From Bacteroidales bacterium (lineage in GTDB: Bacteria; Bacteroidota; Bacteroidia; Bacteroidales; UBA10428): 19,859 bases of DNA. Positions 8,629 through 15,396 of this stretch are shown here, in pieces; the first letter of the stretch is position 1; every line of letters begins with the position of its first letter. The translations under genes were made by a program, and so were the position numbers. The notes under the pieces are model-generated. The model worked only from the letters and a program-made list of their open reading frames with translations. It was not told the origin of the DNA and ran no database searches. Where the stretch lies: the NCBI GenBank assembly GCA_030626465.1, contig DAOUOU010000018.1, positions 1-19,859 of the forward strand. The letters run 5' to 3'.

Positions 8629-8705
8629 TTCAATTAATCAGTTAAGTTCATCGATTTATCAACTTCTCAATTAATCAATTACAGAGTTAAACAAATAAAC
8701 AACCT
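8629..8705 (+). repeat. Degenerate octamer array of ATCAATTA type
   Basis: The tract parses into 8-bp units with one 5-bp interruption: TTCAATTA, ATCAGTTA, AGTTC, ATCGATTT, ATCAACTT, CTCAATTA, ATCAATTA, CAGAGTTA, AACAAATA, AACAACCT. Most keep the core (A/T)TCAA or its near variants at the same phase. The last units grade into the CTCAACCC tract that follows. Confidence 0.75.
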
Positions 8706-8710
8706 AAGCC

Positions 8711-8743
8711 CTCAACCCCTCAACCTCCTCAACCCCTCAACAT
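8711..8743 (+). repeat. CTCAACCC tandem array, four units
   Basis: Units CTCAACCC, CTCAACCTC, CTCAACCC and CTCAACAT (one is 9 bp) are contiguous and C-rich on this strand. The unit shares its XTCAAXXX skeleton with the ATCAATTA units upstream, which suggests one array that has drifted in composition. Confidence 0.88.
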
Positions 8744-8760
8744 TCCATAAAAGTCTTCAT

Positions 8761-8800
8761 TTAATCGATTAATCAGTTCATCAGTTCATCATTTCAGTAC
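8761..8800 (+). repeat. Octamer tandem array TTAATCRR/TTCATCAG, five units
   Basis: Units TTAATCGA, TTAATCAG, TTCATCAG, TTCATCAT and TTCAGTAC run at an exact 8-bp period. Units three and four, read on the other strand, give GATGAACT, the octamer of the 8576-8615 array. The final unit runs into the promoter of the next gene. Confidence 0.9.
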
Positions 8801-8811
8801 TTTTATCTTCT

Positions 8812-8819
8812 TACTTTTG
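8812..8819 (+). promoter_or_regulatory. -7 element of the RluA-type gene promoter
   Basis: TACTTTTG is a perfect match to TAnnTTTG and lies 25 bp before the ATG, giving a leader of roughly 15-20 nt. No TTG is found at the -33 distance. That position falls inside the last octamer unit of the repeat array, so the array supplies the upstream promoter region. Confidence 0.55.
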
Positions 8820-8844
8820 CTACTATACAATATATAAGTAAAAG

Positions 8845-9537
8845 ATGATATCTTCTCTTAAAATACTTTACGAAGACAATCATTTAATCGCAGTCAATAA
8901 AACCAATCACGATTTGGTACAAAAAGATATAACAGGTGATATGGCCCTTGATGAAAAAGTAAAACAATACCTGAAAGAAAAATACAACAAGCCAGGTAGA
9001 GTATTTCTGGGAGTTGCTCATCGTCTTGATCGGCCTGTTAGTGGTGTTGTGCTTTTTGCAAGAACCAGCAAAGCCTTGAGCCGGATGAACGACCTATTCC
9101 GCACAGGCAATATTTGCAAATCATATTGGGCTATTGTTAAAAATCCACCTCCGAAATCAGAGGATATACTTATTCATTATATGGTAAAGAACAGCAAACA
9201 AAACAAATCATATTGTTATACTGATGAAGTTAAGGATTCAAGACGAGCAGAGCTAAAATATCGTTTAAAGACGAGTTCAGACAATTATCATTTGCTGGAA
9301 ATCGATTTGATTACGGGCAGGCATCACCAGATCAGGGCTCAACTGGGTGAAATCGGTTCACCTCTTAAGGGAGACAAGAAATACGGTTTTTCACAATCAA
9401 ATCCTGACGGAGGAATTTCCCTGCATGCAAGAAAGATCGCATTTCGACATCCTATTACAAAAGAAGAAATTGAAATAGTTGCGCCTCCGCCTGAAAGTGA
9501 GGTATTATGGTCTTATCTTTCACAGATTGATAAATAA
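8845..9537 (+). CDS. RluA-family pseudouridine synthase
   Basis: The 230-residue enzyme isomerises specific uridines in rRNA or tRNA to pseudouridine. The catalytic motif HRLDRPVSGVVLFAR (59-73) carries the nucleophile Asp62. The second signature, LLEIDLITGRHHQIRAQL (150-167), and the ISLHARKIAFRHP segment (191-203) are also in place. There is no N-terminal S4 RNA-binding domain, so this is a short RluA/TruC-like form; the exact target site cannot be read from the sequence. The start follows a promoter -7 element by 25 bp. The stop codon is 22 nt before the next gene on the same strand, so the two are probably co-transcribed, although nothing links their functions. Confidence 0.93.
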   Translation: MISSLKILYEDNHLIAVNKTNHDLVQKDITGDMALDEKVKQYLKEKYNKPGRVFLGVAHRLDRPVSGVVLFARTSKALSRMNDLFRTGNICKSYWAIVKNPPPKSEDILIHYMVKNSKQNKSYCYTDEVKDSRRAELKYRLKTSSDNYHLLEIDLITGRHHQIRAQLGEIGSPLKGDKKYGFSQSNPDGGISLHARKIAFRHPITKEEIEIVAPPPESEVLWSYLSQIDK

Positions 9538-9559
9538 AATAATCTAAATCTAGTTCAAA

Positions 9560-10636
9560 ATGAATAGAAGAAAGTTTATATTAAACGCTCCTTTATCTGG
9601 TTTTACAGTCGGTTTTGGAGGTATGCTATTAAACAATTGTACATCGGCAAACCCGGATGAAATATCCTTTGAGAAGAAAAGTACTATGGAAAAAGTAATA
9701 TTGGCAATGCTTTCTATGCAACGCGCTACGTGGGAGCAGGGAGTGGCTATGCAGGCTCTACTTGAATTGGGAGAGAAGGAATTGGTGATCCTTATGGCTA
9801 AAGATGCCGTATTAAGGCAGTCGGAAGATGGGCGTCTGGCTATGCTGGGAGAAGAGTTTGCATTAGGCGATGCAGCATCACCTGGCGAAGCTGTGCTCTG
9901 GGCAGCAAGAGAAACAGGAGATGATGTACTGATGAATGGGTTCGAAAAACTACTGGAATATATTCTTCATAAAGCTCCAAGAACGGATGAAGGAATTCTC
10001 TATCACTTCACTAATATACCACAAATCTGGAGTGATATCAATTATATGTTACCTCCTTTTCTTGCTGCTGCGGGGGAGTATAGAGAAGCCCTGAGACAAA
10101 TTGAAGGGGTAAGGTCTTTCTTGTGGGATCCTGAAAGAAAGTTGTTCTCACATATGTGGGATTGCGAAAAGAAGAAATTTGCCCGTAAAGATTTCTGGGG
10201 AGTGGGAAATGGCTGGACAGCTGCAGGCTATTCAAGAGTAATATGTGCTTTACCGGAAAGTATGAAGGAAGAAAAGCAAAAACTCATTCGCTATTTGCAG
10301 GAACTAATAGATGGATGTCTGATCTATATGAGAGATGAAGGACTCTTTCATAATGTTGTTGATAAGCCTGAATCTTTTGTTGAGACAAACCTATCGCAAC
10401 AGCTTGCCTACTCTATTTACAAAGGAGTTAAAGGAGGATGGCTTGACAAATCGTATAAAGAAAAAGCTGATAAAATGCGTTCAGCAGCTCATTCAAAGAT
10501 TGATGATCTGGGTTTAGTACAGGGAGTATGTGGTTCGCCTGAATTTGATCATCCCGGAACAGCAACCGAAGGACAAGTGTTTTATATTCTGATGGAAGTG
10601 GCTTACAGGGAGTTAAATGATTGCCATACATACTAA
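9560..10636 (+). CDS. GH88/GH105-like hydrolase (unsaturated glycuronyl hydrolase type), exported
   Basis: The 358-residue protein resembles YteR-like enzymes that remove unsaturated uronic acid from lyase-cut rhamnogalacturonan or related glycans. An (alpha/alpha)6-barrel is suggested by repeating helices. IWSDINYMLPPFLA (156-169) carries the expected catalytic Asp159, LGDAASPGEAVLWA (102-115) may hold the second key Asp (104), and FWGVGNGWTAAGY (212-224) matches the family's WxxGNGW motif. The N-terminus has a twin-arginine-like start (MNRRKFIL), a hydrophobic stretch and a Cys at 27 (LLNNC) that may be a non-standard lipobox, so it is probably a periplasmic or lipid-anchored protein. No polysaccharide-lyase, SusC/SusD or transporter gene is adjacent, so it is an orphan outside a visible utilisation locus. 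Exact substrate unknown. Confidence 0.82.
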   Translation: MNRRKFILNAPLSGFTVGFGGMLLNNCTSANPDEISFEKKSTMEKVILAMLSMQRATWEQGVAMQALLELGEKELVILMAKDAVLRQSEDGRLAMLGEEFALGDAASPGEAVLWAARETGDDVLMNGFEKLLEYILHKAPRTDEGILYHFTNIPQIWSDINYMLPPFLAAAGEYREALRQIEGVRSFLWDPERKLFSHMWDCEKKKFARKDFWGVGNGWTAAGYSRVICALPESMKEEKQKLIRYLQELIDGCLIYMRDEGLFHNVVDKPESFVETNLSQQLAYSIYKGVKGGWLDKSYKEKADKMRSAAHSKIDDLGLVQGVCGSPEFDHPGTATEGQVFYILMEVAYRELNDCHTY

Positions 10637-10742
10637 TCCTGTTAGCAAACCTATTGCCATTGTGTATTTCATGGTCCGATTTTTATGCTTAACAATTTTC
10701 AATAGTATATCAGGTTACTAGTTTTCTTATTTTACATATACC

Positions 10743-10765
10743 AAACTGTTGAAAAAACAGTTTTT
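10743..10765 (+). terminator. Weak hairpin after the GH105-like gene
   Basis: An 8-bp stem, AAACTGTT (10743-10750) with AACAGTTT (10756-10763), around a GAAAA loop is followed by only two further T residues. It lies 106 bp after the stop codon and just upstream of the next promoter, so it may end the RluA-GH105 transcript. The short T-run makes this uncertain. Confidence 0.45.
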
Positions 10766-10794
10766 AGATTCTGAAATGGGTGAACCAACCGTTA

Positions 10795-10802
10795 TATTTT
10801 TG
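10795..10802 (+). promoter_or_regulatory. -7 element of the glucosaminidase-LysM gene promoter
   Basis: TATTTTTG fits TAnnTTTG exactly and lies 21 bp before the ATG at 10824, giving a leader of about 15 nt. No TTG is seen at the -33 distance. Confidence 0.5.
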
Positions 10803-10823
10803 CACTGAACACGAACATGTATT

Positions 10824-11834
10824 ATGAGAAATCTATTTTTACTTGCCTCACTTGCGCTTTCAGTAACCACACACGCTCAGAACGGAAGAAAAATAACACG
10901 CAGTGAATACATCGATACTTACAAAGAACTGGCCATGCGCGAAATGGAAGCCACTGGTATTCCTGCCAGTATCACATTGGCGCAGGGAATACTTGAATCT
11001 GGTGATGGCAATAGCAGGCTGGCTCGCAAAGCCAATAATCATTTTGGCATTAAGTGTCATGACTGGAAAGGAAAAAGTATACGTCATGATGATGATGCAA
11101 AGAATGAATGTTTCAGAAAATACAAGTCAGTAGAGGAATCTTACAAAGATCATTCGGAATTTCTTACCACACGCAGCAGGTATTCATTTTTGTTTGATTA
11201 TGAACAGGATGACTATAAAACCTGGGCTAATGGATTAAAGAAGGCAGGTTATGCAACCAGTCCCACGTATTCAAAAGCTGTGATCAGGATTATCGAAGAA
11301 AATGAATTGTATACCTATGATGAAGAGGTGTTGGCCAGAGGTGGAGTTAAAAAGAGAGCCAGATCGGCTTACGCTGCAGTTGAGTATGCTGGTGGCAGAA
11401 AAGTAGCTTACAACAACAGGGTAAAATATGTTCTTGCCCGTGAAGGAGACAATATATATTCACTGAGCGAAGAGTTAGATCTTTTTCACTGGCTGTTACC
11501 AAAATACAACGATTTGCCTGATAGCACCGTATTTAGTGAGGGAGAAAAAGTGTATATTCAGCCAAAAAGAAATAAGGCTGAAACAGAAAGTAAAATACAT
11601 GTTGTGAAGGAAGGAGAAACTTTACAAGGCATCTCTCAGAATTATGCAATCAAGTTGGAAAAGTTAGCATCGCGTAATTTGCTTGAGATGGATAGCCGGT
11701 TGCAAACAGGACAGGAACTCCAGTTACGGAGAAGACTAAAGGGAAGCAAAGTAAAATTTACGGTACCAAAAATAGAAGTGAAAGAAGAAGAACCTTCAGA
11801 AGAATTCAAGATTGATTTTGATGCGGATGAGTAA
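10824..11834 (+). CDS. Exported glucosaminidase (GH73) with two LysM domains
   Basis: The 336-residue protein has a signal peptide (MRNLFLLASLALSVTTHA|Q). A glucosaminidase domain (about 26-165) carries ITLAQGILESGDGNSRLA (50-67) with the probable catalytic Glu58, NNHFGIKC (71-78) and the YATSPTYSKAVIRIIE end (143-158). Two LysM domains follow, about 200-248 (KYVLAREGDNIYSLSEEL...) and 257-302 (IHVVKEGETLQGISQNYAI...). An acidic tail closes the protein. This architecture cleaves peptidoglycan glycan strands between GlcNAc and MurNAc while LysM modules hold the enzyme on the wall, a role in cell separation or wall turnover. The second LysM is the more typical one (xGETLxxIS). It is convergent with fmt, with only 22 bp between the stop codons. 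Confidence 0.92.
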   Translation: MRNLFLLASLALSVTTHAQNGRKITRSEYIDTYKELAMREMEATGIPASITLAQGILESGDGNSRLARKANNHFGIKCHDWKGKSIRHDDDAKNECFRKYKSVEESYKDHSEFLTTRSRYSFLFDYEQDDYKTWANGLKKAGYATSPTYSKAVIRIIEENELYTYDEEVLARGGVKKRARSAYAAVEYAGGRKVAYNNRVKYVLAREGDNIYSLSEELDLFHWLLPKYNDLPDSTVFSEGEKVYIQPKRNKAETESKIHVVKEGETLQGISQNYAIKLEKLASRNLLEMDSRLQTGQELQLRRRLKGSKVKFTVPKIEVKEEEPSEEFKIDFDADE

Positions 11835-11856
11835 AAAAGTTTGAAGTTCGGTTAAC

Positions 11857-12822
11857 TTATCGGATTTTATATCTATCGGCCTTCTTAAATCCTCTAAGAA
11901 ATTCTTTGATATCAAGCTGCTTTTTTCCTGCCACCTGCAGTCTGAGTATATGAATATAACCATCCTTCACGGCTACCTTCATGTACTGGTTATTGTCTGT
12001 CAGCATTGTTCCTGTCTCATGATCATGATCAGCCAGTTCAATTCCGGATTTAAATATTTTCATGGAGGTAATGGTGTTACCGTCTGTCATCTCTGTCCAT
12101 GATGCGGGGTATGGGCTTAATCCGCGTATGAAATCGTGAATTTTGCTTGCTTTATTCTCCCATTTGATCTGACAGTTTTCTTTAAAAATTTTTGGGGCAG
12201 GATGCAATCGGGAATCCTTTCGATATTCCTCTTGTGGAACAGCCGGGCAGGTTTCGTTTGTTATGGCTTCAACTGTTTTTACCAGCAAATTGGCTCCGGC
12301 AATCATTAGTTCATCATGGAGTTCGCCTGCTGTTTTATCAGGACCAATCGGAACTTTTTCTCTATAAATTATCTTTCCTGTATCGATTTCTTTTTCAATA
12401 AAAAAGGTAGTGACCCCTGTTTCTTTTTCCCCATTGATAATGGCCCAGTTTATAGGAGCAGCTCCGCGATAGTCGGGCAGGAGAGAGGCATGCAGATTGA
12501 CTGTGCCTTTTCGTGGCATGGTCCATACCACTTCCGGTAGCATTCGGAAAGCAACAACAAGCTGGAGATCGGCTCTCAAAGATTTTAATTCTTCAATAAA
12601 TTCAGGCGATTTCAGGTTTAAGGGTTGCAGTATTGTTTTGACTCCGGATTGTATTGCAAAGTTTTTTACCGGAGATGATTGCATCTGTTTGCCTCTTCCG
12701 GCAGGTTTGTCGGGAGCAGTAATAACAGCAATAACATTTTGGCCGGAATCAATCAAAGCTTTCAATGATTCCACTGCAAAACCAGGCGTGCCCATAAAAA
12801 CAATACGAAGTTTGTCAGGCAT
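11857..12822 (-). CDS. fmt: Methionyl-tRNA formyltransferase
   Basis: The 321-residue protein matches Fmt in length. It shows IVFMGTPGFAV (7-17), the formyl-tetrahydrofolate site with N109 and H111 in NLHASLLPDYRGAAP (109-123) and D147 in EIDTGKI (145-151), and the KGxSPYPAxW-like stretch (RGLSPYPASW, 233-242) starting the C-terminal OB domain that grips tRNA. It formylates the Met of initiator Met-tRNA, which commits it to translation initiation. It starts 15 nt after the ribBA stop codon and is the last gene of the minus-strand run, so it is likely transcribed with ribBA. The peptide deformylase gene that often accompanies fmt in other phyla is not next to it. Confidence 0.96.
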   Translation of the reverse strand: MPDKLRIVFMGTPGFAVESLKALIDSGQNVIAVITAPDKPAGRGKQMQSSPVKNFAIQSGVKTILQPLNLKSPEFIEELKSLRADLQLVVAFRMLPEVVWTMPRKGTVNLHASLLPDYRGAAPINWAIINGEKETGVTTFFIEKEIDTGKIIYREKVPIGPDKTAGELHDELMIAGANLLVKTVEAITNETCPAVPQEEYRKDSRLHPAPKIFKENCQIKWENKASKIHDFIRGLSPYPASWTEMTDGNTITSMKIFKSGIELADHDHETGTMLTDNNQYMKVAVKDGYIHILRLQVAGKKQLDIKEFLRGFKKADRYKIR

Positions 12823-12837
12823 AGTACAGATTGAAGA

Positions 12838-14145
12838 TTAATTTTTGCTTTCCTTCTCCTTAGCCTTAGCCTTAGCTTCAGCCTTTTCTTTTATATAATC
12901 TTTTTCCTCTTCTTCAGGAACCAGCTCGAGAAAATGCCCCATTTTCACTCTCTTTGTTTCAAGGTAAAACTGATTGTGTTCATTAGGAGGGATTTCAATA
13001 GGTACATTTTCAACGACGATAAGTCCGTAACCTTCCAAACCGGCTCTTTTAACAGGATTATTGGTCAGTAATCTGATTTTTCCCAGTCCCAGTTCATGAA
13101 GAATACTGGCACCCACTCCGTAGTCGCGCTCATCATCTTCGAAACCAAGGTCCTCGTTTGCCTCAACAGTATCTCTTCCCTTTTCCTGTAATTTGTAAGC
13201 CTTTATTTTATTAAATAATCCAATACCACGACCTTCCTGATTAAGGTAAACAATTACTCCCTGTCCTTCTTTATGTATTCTTCGCATGGCTTCGTGCAAT
13301 TGCGCACCACAATCGCAGCGATACGAATGGAAAATATCTCCTGTTGCACAAGATGAGTGGACCCTTACAAGTACCGGATCGTCTTTTGACCATTTGCCTT
13401 TTATCAGGGCTACATGTTCAAGCCTGTTAGATTTTTGAAGAAATGGTATCAACTCAAAATCCCCGAATTCAGTAGGGAGTTTTACTCTTTCTCCACGTTC
13501 AATAAGACTATAGCGCTCTAATTGATAAGCAATAAGGTTTTTGATAGTGATTATTTTCAAATTATAGTTTTCGGCAATTTCAAGTAACTGGGGCAGGCGT
13601 GCCATGGTACCGTCTTCATTCATAATCTCCACCAGCATGCCTCCTGACTTAAGTCCGGCCAGCCTGGCCAGATCAACCGCAGCTTCTGTATGTCCCGCTC
13701 TTCGGATCACTCCCCTCGCTTTTGCTTTCAGTGGAAAAATATGACCAGGCCGGCCAAGATCTTCAGGTGTGGTTCTCGAATCAACCAGAGCTTTTACTGT
13801 TTTAGCTCTGTCACTTGCTGAAATACCAGTCGTACACCCGTGTCCGAGCAGGTCAACAGATACGGTGAAAGGAGTTGAATGGAGAGAAGTGTTAACCGGC
13901 ACCATTAATTCAAGCTCAAGTTCTTCACAACGCTCCTCAGGTATGGGAGCACAGATCAATCCACGGCCATGAGTGGCCATAAAGTTCACAGTATCGGGAG
14001 TAACCAATTCTGCAGCCGAAATAAAGTCGCCCTCATTCTCACGATCCTCATCATCCACAACAATTACTATCTTCCCATTACGAATATCTTCAATGGCTTC
14101 TTCAATTGTATTTAGTCTTCCAACGATATCTAAATTATCCGACAT
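12838..14145 (-). CDS. ribBA: Bifunctional 3,4-dihydroxy-2-butanone-4-phosphate synthase / GTP cyclohydrolase II
   Basis: With the ATG at 14145 the protein has 435 residues. The N-terminal RibB half (about 1-205) has VDDEDRENEGDFISAAE (30-46), MATHGRGLICAP (56-67), STPFTVSVD (90-98), GCTTGISASDRA (103-114) and RPGHIFPLKA (132-141). The C-terminal RibA half has VRVHSSCATGDIFHSYRCDC (260-279) with zinc ligands C266, C277 and C279, and LNQEGRGIG (301-309). It supplies both precursors of riboflavin, from ribulose 5-phosphate and GTP. An in-frame TTG at 14163 would add six residues. The ATG is preferred because it is the stronger codon and leaves about 30 nt after the promoter at 14181. No FMN riboswitch is present. 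The extreme C-terminus is an Ala/Lys/Glu-rich tail encoded by tandem hexamers. Confidence 0.96.
   Translation of the reverse strand: MSDNLDIVGRLNTIEEAIEDIRNGKIVIVVDDEDRENEGDFISAAELVTPDTVNFMATHGRGLICAPIPEERCEELELELMVPVNTSLHSTPFTVSVDLLGHGCTTGISASDRAKTVKALVDSRTTPEDLGRPGHIFPLKAKARGVIRRAGHTEAAVDLARLAGLKSGGMLVEIMNEDGTMARLPQLLEIAENYNLKIITIKNLIAYQLERYSLIERGERVKLPTEFGDFELIPFLQKSNRLEHVALIKGKWSKDDPVLVRVHSSCATGDIFHSYRCDCGAQLHEAMRRIHKEGQGVIVYLNQEGRGIGLFNKIKAYKLQEKGRDTVEANEDLGFEDDERDYGVGASILHELGLGKIRLLTNNPVKRAGLEGYGLIVVENVPIEIPPNEHNQFYLETKRVKMGHFLELVPEEEEKDYIKEKAEAKAKAKEKESKN
12859..12882 (-). repeat. Hexamer repeat inside the 3' end of ribBA
   Basis: On the + strand CTTAGC occurs three times in a row, followed by TTCAGC. 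On the coding strand this is GCTGAA then GCTAAG three times, giving Ala-Glu and three Ala-Lys pairs in the tail. The tract is in frame and multiples of 6 bp would not disturb the frame, so its copy number could vary between strains without harm. Confidence 0.85.
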
Positions 14146-14180
14146 GTATTTCAGTATTTCCAAATGCAGGTTTATATCCG

Positions 14181-14188
14181 CAAAAGTA
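14181..14188 (-). promoter_or_regulatory. -7 element of the ribBA promoter
   Basis: On the minus strand TACTTTTG matches TAnnTTTG exactly and is followed by CGG. It lies in the 75-bp gap after the GT2 gene, 35 bp before the ribBA ATG. No clear TTG is seen at the -33 distance. It suggests ribBA-fmt can be transcribed separately from the glycosyltransferase genes upstream. Confidence 0.5.
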
Positions 14189-14220
14189 TAATTTGTTATT
14201 AAGAATCGCCAGAAATTGCT

Positions 14221-15396
14221 TTAGCTTCTTTTGGCTTTCTCCCAAACGGCCGAATGTTTTCCCCTTATAAAACGGAAAAATCCTGCTAATTGGGCAAAGT
14301 TCATAAACAGAAGGTAGTAGGGAAGGAAAAGAATTTTCATTTTAATGGAGCGTTTTTCAAGCAAAGCACCAATGAGAGCCAGTAAATAAAATGCAATTTG
14401 CAGAATTAAGATACAGTTGAACAATTGAGATTGCCATGACTCTGATGTGCAGATTAAAATATTGAGCAGAAAGATAGCGGGAATTGAAAAAGGGACAAGG
14501 ATCCACCGAAAAACTTTATGAGATAAATACTCAAAACTCAGAAAGCCGTATTTAAAAAGATTCAGTAGAGAAGGCATCAGCACGATTGTTTGAAATCCTC
14601 CTGTGGCAATTCTTATTTTTCTCTTTAATTCTTCTTTTGTATTCAACGAGGGTGTTTCCAAAGCAAATGCTTTGGGAGCATATCTTATTTTGTAACCCTT
14701 TCGGGCAATGCTGAGGGAGTTAACAAAATCATCGACTATTACGTCAGGATTTAACTCTTCATACAATTCGGAGCGAATAGCATACAACTCACCAGCCGCC
14801 CCCAGGGTTGAGCTTATGTTTGATTCAAGTTTTTTGATTAACGATTCGTATTGCCAATAAGTGCTCTCTCCAATACCTGCAGCTGCCTCCGAGAAATTTC
14901 GTACAATTCTTTTTTCACCTGCTACACAGCCAACTTTTTCAGAGCTAAATTGTTTTATCAACTCTGAAATGGAATCAGGGGCAAGTATGGTGTTTGCATC
15001 ACAAAAAATAGTATAGGGAGTGGTTACCTTTTTCATAGCCCTGTTCAAAGCAGCAGTCTTGCCTTTTCTTACGGCCTGATGCATTACTGTAATATTCCGA
15101 TACCTTTTAAGTTTTTCCGGAGTCCCGTCATCCGAACCATCTGTTATCCATAGAATATCTAGTTTTTCCGGCGGATAATCAATCTCCAGGGAATTTTGCA
15201 TTTTCTGTTCGACAATATCCTTCTCGTTGTATGCTGCAATTAAAAGGGTAACCTTTGGAAAAACTTTATTTTCATTTTGACCGGAAGTGAAAAGATTAGG
15301 AATACCCTTGAAGATATTAAGGATAATTAATAGCAGGGTATATCCAAAATATGTATAGAATACAATACCGATAAGTATCCAAAATACCAGTTTCAT
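14221..15396 (-). CDS. Membrane glycosyltransferase, family 2
   Basis: The 391-residue protein has an N-terminal membrane segment (about 3-28) and a cytoplasmic GT2 (GT-A) domain. Visible are TLLIAAYNEKDIVEQK (50-65), ITDGSDDGT (84-92), KGKTAALNRAM (111-121), the metal-binding FCDANT (131-136), GAAGELYAIR (199-208) and the acceptor-side VDDF (221-224). Three to four C-terminal membrane segments follow (about 297-316, 325-347, 355-375). This is the layout of processive or lipid-linked polysaccharide synthases such as the PgaC/IcaA group, but the QxxRW motif is not clear: KRKIRIATGGFQ (258-269) sits in its place. It probably transfers a sugar from a nucleotide sugar in surface glycan synthesis. 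Its ATG overlaps the upstream GT4 stop by four bases (ATGA), so the two are translationally coupled. Confidence 0.88.
   Translation of the reverse strand: MKLVFWILIGIVFYTYFGYTLLLIILNIFKGIPNLFTSGQNENKVFPKVTLLIAAYNEKDIVEQKMQNSLEIDYPPEKLDILWITDGSDDGTPEKLKRYRNITVMHQAVRKGKTAALNRAMKKVTTPYTIFCDANTILAPDSISELIKQFSSEKVGCVAGEKRIVRNFSEAAAGIGESTYWQYESLIKKLESNISSTLGAAGELYAIRSELYEELNPDVIVDDFVNSLSIARKGYKIRYAPKAFALETPSLNTKEELKRKIRIATGGFQTIVLMPSLLNLFKYGFLSFEYLSHKVFRWILVPFSIPAIFLLNILICTSESWQSQLFNCILILQIAFYLLALIGALLEKRSIKMKILFLPYYLLFMNFAQLAGFFRFIRGKHSAVWEKAKRS

Noticed and set aside
8533..8800. Possible CRISPR array
   Set aside because: Units are 7-9 bp, contiguous and drifting, with no conserved repeat of about 30 bp, no spacers and no cas genes in the window.
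12497..12841. A 114-codon plus-strand ORF opposite fmt
   Set aside because: It is antisense to the conserved formyltransferase motifs and shows no own family signature.
14146..14220. FMN riboswitch in front of ribBA
   Set aside because: The gap is only 75 bp, has a promoter -7 element inside it, and contains none of the conserved RFN stems.
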